Origin: Clostridia bacterium
GTDB taxonomy: Bacteria > Bacillota > Clostridia > Oscillospirales > CAG-272
Direction of reading: 5' to 3'
DNA: 35,566 bases
Assembly (NCBI GenBank): GCA_017387685.1
Contig: JAFOEU010000005.1
Coordinates: 1-35,566, forward strand
A program made the position numbers and the translations under genes. Of the stretch, positions 29,569 through 35,566 are shown one piece after another. Each line of letters begins with the position of its first letter. The first letter of the stretch is position 1. Under the pieces are notes generated by a model, which saw only the letters and a list, made by a program, of their open reading frames with translations, made no database searches and was not told where the DNA came from.

Positions 29569-30940
29569 AGTTTTAGCACCCCTTGATCCCGGCTTTATGC
29601 CGATGTCGGTTGTTTACCGCGATTTCGAAGCAGCGGTAAAAGCCGAGGGAGGAGAAAAGCTCACCATCGCGCTTGAAAGAAACGATGGCCTTACCTCTGT
29701 TTTCACCATTGACGTTTTTAAGGACGGCACCGGTCACGACGAGGAAAATCACGACTTTGTTGAGAGAATAGTTAAGACACTTCTTTGGATTCGCGGCGGT
29801 TATAAAATCATCATCGCGGGCTCCAAGGTTATTGCAGACAGAATCAAGGCGGATTACTCCGAGGGCGGCATCCGCGCTTTCGACAGCGAGTTTATGTCGG
29901 GCGTTTACGAGGCACCCTTTGAGGTCATCCACGTTCCCTTCGATCAGGCTCCCGCATCCAAGGAGACCGCATCCCCCGTCGGACGTCATCTCGACGGCTG
30001 CCGCATCGGTTTTGATGCGGGCGGAAGCGACCGCAAGGTAAGCGCGGTAGTTGAAGGCGAAGCGGTTTATTCCGAAGAAGTGGTTTGGTTCCCCAAGCTC
30101 CAGAATGATCCTCAGTATCACTACGAAGGAATTATGGATGCTATGAAGACCGCCGCATCCAAGATGCCCAAGGTTGACGCTATCGGCGTATCCACCGCAG
30201 GCGTTGTTATCGGTAACAGAATTATGACATCCTCGCTCTTCCTTAAGGTAAAGAACGAGAATCCCGAGGCATTCGAAAAGGTAGTTAAGAGTATTTACAC
30301 CGATATCGCTAAGGAGCTCGGCGGAGTACCGATCGAGGTAGCAAATGACGGTGACGTTACTGCTCTTGCGGGCGCAATGGATCTCGACGACACCAACGTA
30401 CTCGGCGTAGCTATGGGTACAAGTGAAGCCGGCGGATATGTTGACGGTAACGGCAACATTACCGGTTGGCTCAACGAGCTTGCATTCGTTCCCGCTGACT
30501 ATAACAAGAGCGCAATGGTCGACGAGTGGTCGGGCGACTACGGCTGCGGAGTTAAGTACTTCTCGCAGGATGCAGTTATCAAGCTTGCTCCCGCAGCAGG
30601 CATCGAGCTTGACGAGAATGCATCTCCCGCAGAAAAGCTCAAGGTCGTTCAGGGACTTATGGCTCAGGGCGATGAGCGCGCTGCAAAGATCTACGAATCC
30701 ATCGGATCGTATTTCGGATACGCTGTTGCATACTATGCTATTTTCTACGATATCAAGCACGTTCTTCTTATGGGACGTGTATCCTCCGGCGAAGGCGGAA
30801 ACATTCTTTATAAGACCGCACAGAAGGTTCTTGCAGAGGAATTCCCCGAGCTCGCAGAGAAGATCACAATCCATCTTCCCGATGAGAGCAGCCGCCGCGT
30901 AGGTCAGTCCATCGCAGCCGCAAGCCTTCCCAAGATTTAA
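29558..30940 (+). CDS. ROK-type kinase with N-terminal extension, probably an amino-sugar kinase
   Basis: A 460-residue protein; ROK kinases are usually near 300. Residues ~150-460 show the ROK/ASKHA fold: IGFDAGGSDRKVSAVV (phosphate-1), GVSTAGVV, PIEVANDGDVTALAGA (catalytic Asp) and LGVAMGTSEAGGYVDGNGNITG (phosphate-2). The usual ROK zinc motif (CxCGxxGCxE) is not seen; DYGCGVKYF is the nearest cysteine. Residues 1-145 (KVLAPLDPGFMPMSVVYRDFEAAVKAEGG...) form a separate domain of unknown role with a DEENHDFVERIVKTLLW helix. Overlap with nagA by 11 bases suggests it makes GlcNAc-6-phosphate for that enzyme, but other N-acyl sugars are possible. A strong terminator follows. Confidence 0.82.
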   Translation: MKLKVLAPLDPGFMPMSVVYRDFEAAVKAEGGEKLTIALERNDGLTSVFTIDVFKDGTGHDEENHDFVERIVKTLLWIRGGYKIIIAGSKVIADRIKADYSEGGIRAFDSEFMSGVYEAPFEVIHVPFDQAPASKETASPVGRHLDGCRIGFDAGGSDRKVSAVVEGEAVYSEEVVWFPKLQNDPQYHYEGIMDAMKTAASKMPKVDAIGVSTAGVVIGNRIMTSSLFLKVKNENPEAFEKVVKSIYTDIAKELGGVPIEVANDGDVTALAGAMDLDDTNVLGVAMGTSEAGGYVDGNGNITGWLNELAFVPADYNKSAMVDEWSGDYGCGVKYFSQDAVIKLAPAAGIELDENASPAEKLKVVQGLMAQGDERAAKIYESIGSYFGYAVAYYAIFYDIKHVLLMGRVSSGEGGNILYKTAQKVLAEEFPELAEKITIHLPDESSRRVGQSIAAASLPKI

Positions 30941-30951
30941 TTATAAAAACA

Positions 30952-30985
30952 AAGACAACCCGAGATTTTCGGGTTGTCTTATTTT
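30952..30985. terminator. Bidirectional terminator
   Basis: AAGACAACCCGA / TCGGGTTGTCTT stem, followed by ATTTTTATT; convergent between the kinase and transporter genes. Confidence 0.9.
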
Positions 30986-30987
30986 TA

Positions 30988-32280
30988 TTATTCGTTATCG
31001 GGTCTGAGCTTTTTCCAAAGTCCCGAGAGAGCAAAGCAGGCAACTGCGCCGCCGATTGCAAATGCGGTCCAGAGAAGAACGGTTGCTGACCAGCTCTGTG
31101 ACTTTGCCATGCTTCCGTAGAGCACGGTGCAGCTCGATGCCGCGATATATGCGGTGCAGTTCAGCGTACCCGTTACAGCCGAGGAGATTCCAAGGCTTCC
31201 GAAACGGTAGGGAACGAAGGTGAGGATCATAGTGTTGACACCCCACATACAGCACATCGAGAATGCAAGGAGAAGTACTGCGAGAAGCGGGAGCGAGCCC
31301 TTGAGAAGAACTACACCGACGAGGCTGAGTGCCGCCGCGCCGAAAATTACGCCCGATGTGGTAACTTCGTTGTGGAAGAATTTTTTATCAATGAAAATTC
31401 CGATATAAGGTCCTGCAACGGAGAAGAGAGGCAGGAATGTTGAGACGAGAGATGCTGCGGAGTCGGAGAAATTGTAGGTATCCTTAAGATATGTCGGAGC
31501 CCAGCTGAGCACGGCGTCCTTAAGCGAGCCATTAAAGAGGGCAACGATTGCGATGAAGGCTATGCCGGTTCCGAAAAAGAGCTTGAGCGAAAGCGACGGC
31601 TTCTTTTCCTTGCTTTCTCCGAGCTTTTCAAGGCTTTCGCTGATAAGCACGGAATTGCGCTCACTCATAGTTTTTATGTAAGGCTTCAAACCGGAAATTC
31701 CAACGATCCAAATTGCGCCGCCGAGGAAGAGAAGACTTCCGCAAGCGATAAATACCATTCTCCAATCGGCTATCTTAAGCATCAGGGATGCGATAAGATA
31801 GGAGCACGTCATTCCGACGGGAATGGTCATCGAAATATTTGCGCCCGCTTTGAGTCTCTGACCCTTCGTCATCCAGTCGGTAAATACTCGGATGATGGGA
31901 GACCAAAGCATAGAATTGAAGAATCCGTTTGCTGCCCAAACGATCAGGAATACGTACTTTTGTGACATACTTCCCATCAGCACGTTGCAAAGTCCCGAAC
32001 CGAGAAGGCCGCAAGCGACCATGATCTTCGGCGAAACCTTAACGCCGAGGCGTCCGTTAATGAACTGTCCCGCGCCGTAGCATACGAGATACGCCGACGA
32101 TATCCAGCCTCCGAACGCGGTGTCGAGCAATCCCGCCGCCATCATTGAAGCGAGACAAGTGGAATAGTTGTACCTTCCGAAATAAGAAAACGAATAAGCA
32201 ATAAAGCAAAGCACGAACAAAATGTTTGATTTTCTGAGCTGCTCGCGCGAATCGTTTTCAGCAGTAAATGAAGCTTTCAA
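30988..32280 (-). CDS. MFS transporter of the organophosphate:phosphate antiporter type
   Basis: A 430-residue, about 12-span permease. The first span segment ends SYFGRYNYSTCLA, the OPA-family signature (Y-x-x-R-x-N-[FLY]-S in GlpT/UhpT). GQFINGRLGVKVSPK is the cytoplasmic loop 2-3 signature, and WSPIIRVFTDWM and WRMVFIACGSLLF fit the same family. OPA carriers exchange phosphate for sugar-phosphates or glycerol-3-phosphate. Position opposite nagA and the ROK kinase suggests a phosphorylated amino sugar, but the substrate is not proven. Start is TTG 32280 because AGAGGA lies 7 nt upstream; the longer frame from 32322 would start within the -10. Confidence 0.85.
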   Translation of the reverse strand: MKASFTAENDSREQLRKSNILFVLCFIAYSFSYFGRYNYSTCLASMMAAGLLDTAFGGWISSAYLVCYGAGQFINGRLGVKVSPKIMVACGLLGSGLCNVLMGSMSQKYVFLIVWAANGFFNSMLWSPIIRVFTDWMTKGQRLKAGANISMTIPVGMTCSYLIASLMLKIADWRMVFIACGSLLFLGGAIWIVGISGLKPYIKTMSERNSVLISESLEKLGESKEKKPSLSLKLFFGTGIAFIAIVALFNGSLKDAVLSWAPTYLKDTYNFSDSAASLVSTFLPLFSVAGPYIGIFIDKKFFHNEVTTSGVIFGAAALSLVGVVLLKGSLPLLAVLLLAFSMCCMWGVNTMILTFVPYRFGSLGISSAVTGTLNCTAYIAASSCTVLYGSMAKSQSWSATVLLWTAFAIGGAVACFALSGLWKKLRPDNE

Positions 32281-32312
32281 GTTTTTATCCTCTTTTTGAT
32301 TAATGCTAATAT

Positions 32313-32341
32313 ATAATATCACTTATCTGTGAAGATTTCAA
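32313..32341 (-). promoter_or_regulatory. Promoter of the OPA-type transporter
   Basis: Reverse strand TTGAAA (32341-32336), 17 nt, TGATATTAT with -10 at 32318-32313. Confidence 0.8.
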
Positions 32342-32380
32342 GTCTTTCGAGGAAATATTTCTCATAAAATTATTATTTTC

Positions 32381-32409
32381 TTGACTTTCGTTTGCGGAGG
32401 TGATATAAT
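32381..32409 (+). promoter_or_regulatory. Promoter of the lipoprotein gene
   Basis: TTGACT (32381-32386), 17 nt, TGATATAAT with -10 at 32404-32409. Divergent from the transporter promoter. Confidence 0.88.
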
Positions 32410-32441
32410 ATATGGTATAAAACTATAACTGAGAGGTTAAT

Positions 32442-34187
32442 ATGAAAAATAAGCTCATCAAATTGATTTGTTTGATCGCGGCGATTGCTATGATCGTGCC
32501 GCTGGCGAGTGCGCTTGTTGCGTGCGGTGACACTACCCCTGAGGTCACCGAACCCGAAAACGATACTACTGCGGCTACGGGTGAGATCGAAGAGACCGAA
32601 GCTCCCACAGCGGGTATCCTTATCGCAGATCTTACCAAGTATTCGTTGATCCGTCCCGAAAAGGCAAGTGATGCTGTTCTTGAAGAGTGCAACGCGCTCT
32701 TCAGAAAAATGAAGGAAAAGTTCAATATCGCAGATTATAAGGACGATTTCTTCCGCGAAGACGTTCCGATATATCAGATCGGCGAGTACGAAATTATTAT
32801 CGGAAAGTCCAATCGCCCCGAGACGAGAGAATTCCTTTCAAATCTCCGCTATAATGATTACGGATACGCACAAATCGGAAAGAAGATCGTTGTTGCCGGA
32901 CATTCCGACGAAGCAACTATTAGCGCGATTCTTAAGTTCCTTTCAGATGTCGTTCAGAAAAAGAACGGCGAAGAGGGCGTGTTCTATACAAAGGAATACG
33001 ACTATATCAATCAAGCTAAATATGATATTCCTTCCATATATATTGGAGGCACCTCTGTCAGCGACTATCGCATAGTTTATCCCAAGAAAAATTCGCTTTC
33101 CGAAAAGGTGACAGCTGATGTGATCGCAGATGCTATTGCAGAGGTAAGCGGAATCGTTATCAGCGTTATCCACGACGGAGAGGCTGAGGCAAGTGGCTGC
33201 GAGATCCTCGTGGGTGCGACCAACAGAACGTCAGCGTCAGATATCACCGCTATATCATCCAAGCTTGGCGCGATGGAATCCGTTATTAAGAATGATGGCA
33301 AGAATATTATGATATTCGGCAATAGCTCGACAGGACTTCTCGTTGCCGCTAATGAGTTTGTTGCAAAGTTCAAGGTATCGCCCACAGAAAAGCTTGAGGT
33401 TTCAGTTGCTGCAGAAGAGCTTTGCACGTATAATGACAGCATTCTTACGGCTATGAGCTTTAACGTATGGGTGTCGGGTAAGACTGCAGAACGTAACGAG
33501 CGCGTGCTTTCTATGGTCAGAAATTATTTCCCTGATACCGTCGGATTCCAAGAGGTTGATTCCACGTGGTACTCCACCCTTAAAGCAGGTCTTAAGGATC
33601 AGTATGCTTATGTCGGTGAAGGCAGAGACGGCGGAACCAAGGGCGAGGCGAATCCGATATTCTATAAGAAGGATCTGTTCAACCTCATCGACAGCGGCAC
33701 ACAGTGGCTCTCCGATACTCCCAATAATGTTTCAAAGGTTCCGGAATCCTCCCTTAACCGAATCTATACATACGCGCTTCTCGAAAGAAAGTCCGACGGC
33801 ACCAGAATTATGGTTGTGAATACTCACTTCGACCACACAAGCGCTGAGGCAAGAGAAAAGCAGGCGGCTGTTCTCGTAAAGTATCTCAAAACCATAACCG
33901 AGTATCCGATCGTTCTCACAGGTGACTTCAACTGCGTTTCTTCATCGAGTGCATATGCAAAGGTGATTTCGGGCGGTGTTGTAGATTCCAATCAGGTTAC
34001 AGAAAAGAGAGTCAATAATGCAGCTACCTTTACAAATTACGGTAACTCAAACAAGATCATCGACTTCGTGTTTGTATCACCTAACGGTATCGCGGTAACC
34101 TCGTATCAGGTTTGTAACGAAATGATCAACGGCGATTTCCCCTCGGATCACCACCCTGTATTGATCGAATATGCCGTTATCGGCTAA
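32442..34187 (+). CDS. Lipoprotein with endonuclease/exonuclease/phosphatase domain
   Basis: A 581-residue lipoprotein. The signal ends in SALVACGD with lipobox Cys28, then a Thr/Glu-rich linker (TPEVTEPENDTTAATGE). Residues ~65-325 form an unassigned N-terminal region, itself apparently built of two similar halves (YEIIIGKSNRPETREFL and CEILVGATNRTSASDI). Residues ~335-581 are the EEP domain: TAMSFNVW, GFQEVDSTWY, VVNTHFDHTS, LTGDFNCVSS, IDFVFV, SDHHPVL; these hold the Glu/Asp/His/Asn of a Mg-dependent phosphodiesterase. The location outside the membrane suggests a sphingomyelinase-like or phosphate-scavenging role. GAGAGG precedes ATG 32442. The stop overlaps that of the convergent DUF4363 gene by three bases. 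Confidence 0.9.
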   Translation: MKNKLIKLICLIAAIAMIVPLASALVACGDTTPEVTEPENDTTAATGEIEETEAPTAGILIADLTKYSLIRPEKASDAVLEECNALFRKMKEKFNIADYKDDFFREDVPIYQIGEYEIIIGKSNRPETREFLSNLRYNDYGYAQIGKKIVVAGHSDEATISAILKFLSDVVQKKNGEEGVFYTKEYDYINQAKYDIPSIYIGGTSVSDYRIVYPKKNSLSEKVTADVIADAIAEVSGIVISVIHDGEAEASGCEILVGATNRTSASDITAISSKLGAMESVIKNDGKNIMIFGNSSTGLLVAANEFVAKFKVSPTEKLEVSVAAEELCTYNDSILTAMSFNVWVSGKTAERNERVLSMVRNYFPDTVGFQEVDSTWYSTLKAGLKDQYAYVGEGRDGGTKGEANPIFYKKDLFNLIDSGTQWLSDTPNNVSKVPESSLNRIYTYALLERKSDGTRIMVVNTHFDHTSAEAREKQAAVLVKYLKTITEYPIVLTGDFNCVSSSSAYAKVISGGVVDSNQVTEKRVNNAATFTNYGNSNKIIDFVFVSPNGIAVTSYQVCNEMINGDFPSDHHPVLIEYAVIG

Positions 34188-34558
34188 AATATATTTGAAA
34201 GAGTGAGCCTTTCAAGCTGATAAATATTCTCGACGGCGCGTCTCAAGCGTGCCGTCGTTTTTTTGTAGTCCTCGATGTTTTGGTTTTGAACCGCAATGAT
34301 TGCTTCCTCGAAAAGAAGTGAGATGGCATTGAGTGAAGAATCGGGCAGAGTGAATTTTAATATTCTCTTTCGATCTTCCCAAAAATTGCGGAGATCTGTC
34401 ACATCACCGACTGACGGATTTTTATCAGCGAGCAGCGCGTCAAGCTCATTAATAATAAAAGAAGTGGTTTTGTTGAGATAACCCGCATTAAAAAAAGATC
34501 CTATAACAAGCAAGAACAGCATCAAAAAAGAAATGCCGCAAGCACTTGTAAATTTCAT
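34184..34558 (-). CDS. DUF4363-family membrane-anchored protein
   Basis: A 124-residue protein: one N-terminal span (MKFTSACGISFLMLFLLVIGSFF) and a helical body (LNKTTSFIINELDALL ... WEDRKRILKFTLPDSSLNAISLLFEEA). This layout and the W-x-x-x-K-x-I-L-K-F/Y pattern fit DUF4363, a Firmicutes family found with DUF421 genes. The function is not known. ATG 34558 has GGAGGAG upstream; the frame extending to 34675 would run inside the partner gene. The start overlaps the DUF421 stop by ATGA. A terminator for the opposite gene lies inside its 3' end. Confidence 0.85.
   Translation of the reverse strand: MKFTSACGISFLMLFLLVIGSFFNAGYLNKTTSFIINELDALLADKNPSVGDVTDLRNFWEDRKRILKFTLPDSSLNAISLLFEEAIIAVQNQNIEDYKKTTARLRRAVENIYQLERLTLSNIF
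34231..34264 (+). terminator. Terminator of the lipoprotein gene, inside the DUF4363 coding region
   Basis: CGACGGCGCG / CGTGCCGTCG stem (10 bp, one G-U) around TCTCAAG, then seven T. It lies 43 nt past the lipoprotein stop and within the opposite-strand gene. Confidence 0.85.
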
Positions 34559-35241
34559 TTTGGCTCCTCCTTGCCTTTGGAAGTATATAAAAGTATATTG
34601 CCTGCCTCGTCGCACAGCATCAGTCTGACGTCGGCAACGGGAATTGCATAATTGTCGACTGCGTTTGTAACCCATTCTTCGGTCTTGCTGATTTTCTTTA
34701 GCGAATCGGAGTTGATCAGACCTCTGTCAATTATAATATGGAAGATTCCTGTTTCGGTGTTTTTTGCGAGTACATCCTTGGCGGTTGCAGGCTTCGCATA
34801 AGAGCGCGGTATGACCGAAACCGTTCCGTCTTGCTCAAGAATTGCGTAAGCAACCTCGGATATATCGGTAGTTCCGGATTTTCTTAGTGCAACCATAAGC
34901 TCATCTCCCGACATTCTGCAATGGTCAAGCTCCGAAAAATCGGGCGTTCCCATGCGGACAAGAATACTCGGACGCGGAGAAAATAAATTCTTAAGCATAG
35001 GGAATTTCCCTTGCAAAGCGGCGGTGAGAATTTCGATTGCCATTAACAGAACGGTTGGAATGACGGAATAAAGCAAGGGGATGTCAGGATTTTCAATGGA
35101 AAGCGAAGCGAGTTCTGATAGAAGAAGGGTGCTGACAAGGTCGGAAACCTCAAGTTGACCTATTTGGCGCTTTCCCATAAGCCTCATAGCACCGATCAAA
35201 AAGGAATAAATTATAATTGTTCTTGTGATTATTGTTGTCAA
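34555..35241 (-). CDS. DUF421 (YetF/YcaP-like) membrane protein
   Basis: A 228-residue protein. Three N-terminal spans include RLMGKRQIGQLEVSDLVSTLLLSELAS, the DUF421 signature, then PSILVRMGTPDF and the cytoplasmic beta domain (SGDELMVALRKSGTTDISEVAYAILEQDGTVSVIPR), both typical of YetF. In spore formers, such proteins occur with DUF4363 partners and the function is undetermined. Start is TTG 35241 because GGGAGGTG lies 7 nt upstream. First gene of a two-gene operon; the upstream -35/-10 is not clear. Confidence 0.9.
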   Translation of the reverse strand: MTTIITRTIIIYSFLIGAMRLMGKRQIGQLEVSDLVSTLLLSELASLSIENPDIPLLYSVIPTVLLMAIEILTAALQGKFPMLKNLFSPRPSILVRMGTPDFSELDHCRMSGDELMVALRKSGTTDISEVAYAILEQDGTVSVIPRSYAKPATAKDVLAKNTETGIFHIIIDRGLINSDSLKKISKTEEWVTNAVDNYAIPVADVRLMLCDEAGNILLYTSKGKEEPK

Positions 35242-35415
35242 TTTGCAACACCTCCCAAATTATTTTTGACGTGATGAAATAGGATTATTCCGTTGAATTC
35301 ATTGAATAATCGGAAAATTGTTGTCAAATTGCACTCCCGAAAAGCTAATAATGATATTTGATGTTGTGCAAATTCAACAAACCTCAAAAAACTGAAAAAA
35401 ACTTCAAAAAAAGTC
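35242..35415. other. Intergenic region between DUF421 and the stable-RNA promoter
   Basis: An AT-rich 174-base stretch. It contains an ATTATTC / GAATAAT inverted repeat (35284-35311) and, just before 35416, A-tracts (CTCAAAAAACTGAAAAAAA) that look like an UP element. No open frame with an RBS is seen. Confidence 0.5.
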
Positions 35416-35444
35416 TTGACAAAGTGGGATGAAAGTGGTATAAT
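35416..35444 (+). promoter_or_regulatory. Strong stable-RNA promoter, probably for an rRNA operon
   Basis: TTGACA (35416-35421), 17 nt, TGGTATAAT with -10 at 35439-35444. The GAAAGTGGTATAATAT stretch is the same as at the tRNA-Leu promoter (24881-24896). Confidence 0.9.
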
Positions 35445-35449
35445 ATACA

Positions 35450-35566
35450 AGCTGTCGCGCAGAGCACAACGCAGAGCGGTGAGCAAAGCGGCGGCGAGGT
35501 CATTGAAAATTGAACAACAGACTAATAAGTACAAGCTTGACTCTGATGAAAATCGGAGTTGTTAAA
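35450..35566 (+). other. Leader of a likely rRNA operon running off the right edge
   Basis: No start codon with RBS follows the promoter. The phrase CATTGAAAATTGAACAAC near 35502-35519 is typical of the spacer ahead of 16S or 23S rRNA genes in Clostridia, with GAGCGGTGAGCAAAGCGG repeats before it. The 16S gene itself is not within the window. Confidence 0.6.

Noticed and set aside
29573-30874. 433-codon minus-strand frame opposite the ROK kinase
   Set aside because: A shadow frame: Cys/Ser/Val-rich with no motif or RBS, while the plus strand has conserved kinase motifs and overlaps nagA.
35238-35534. 98-codon minus-strand frame upstream of DUF421
   Set aside because: It runs over the stable-RNA promoter, has no RBS at its start and no recognisable composition.

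Overview
The window looks like a chromosomal segment of an uncultured gut-type Clostridia member (Oscillospirales or Christensenellales-like). Reasons: roughly even GC, frequent TTG starts, strong GGAGG ribosome binding sites, textbook sigma-A promoters (TTGACA, 17 nt, often TGnTATAAT), U-rich intrinsic terminators, PlsY, an indolepyruvate:ferredoxin oxidoreductase, a sortase-type cell-wall tail, and the DUF421/DUF4363 pair typical of spore-forming Firmicutes. No phage, IS transposase, integrase or CRISPR array was seen. The assignment is inference; no 16S sequence is inside the window.

Layout, left to right. 1-3300: tail of an unidentified gene, then an operon of a 31-residue membrane peptide (its start codon lies in a hairpin), rsuA and tex. 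3500-4630: an msmK/ugpC-type sugar ABC ATPase broken by a one-base deletion. 4700-6700: a CPBP membrane protease and a fused TadA-AAG protein (tRNA adenosine deaminase joined to 3-methyladenine DNA glycosylase). 6750-8960: two tandem, reverse-strand secreted paralogues with Thr/Pro/Glu-rich stalks and a GCGS-TM-basic tail. 9030-11340: iorA-iorB on the reverse strand. 11585-14850: plsY, a Methyltransf_32-type methyltransferase and a FolC-like protein without its P-loop. 14900-19700: a wall-anchored protein (KTGDN tail), a GNAT acetyltransferase, an unknown protein, an S66 peptidase and an alkaline-phosphatase-superfamily protein. 19800-22800: a 997-residue MacB-like ABC protein. 22970-24800: an SGNH hydrolase followed by two flavodoxin-fold proteins.

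24860-26170 is the most unusual part. It holds three tRNA-Leu genes (two identical GAG copies, one CAG) interleaved with five copies of a 91-nt repeat that folds as a three-way junction. The stems are kept by compensatory changes, and the 3' side carries a copy of the T-arm/acceptor end of the tRNA that precedes it. Long hairpins and a tandem pair of GNRA-capped hairpins that mimic the 5' end of the next tRNA-Leu add to the structure. It is followed by a gene coding for a type IV prepilin N-terminus fused to an SGNH hydrolase.

28400-32300: amino-sugar catabolism, with nagA overlapping a ROK kinase and a convergent organophosphate:phosphate-type transporter. 32380-35240: a lipoprotein of the endonuclease/exonuclease/phosphatase superfamily, convergent with a DUF421-DUF4363 operon. 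The last 150 bases carry a strong stable-RNA promoter and what looks like the leader of an rRNA operon lying just beyond the right edge.
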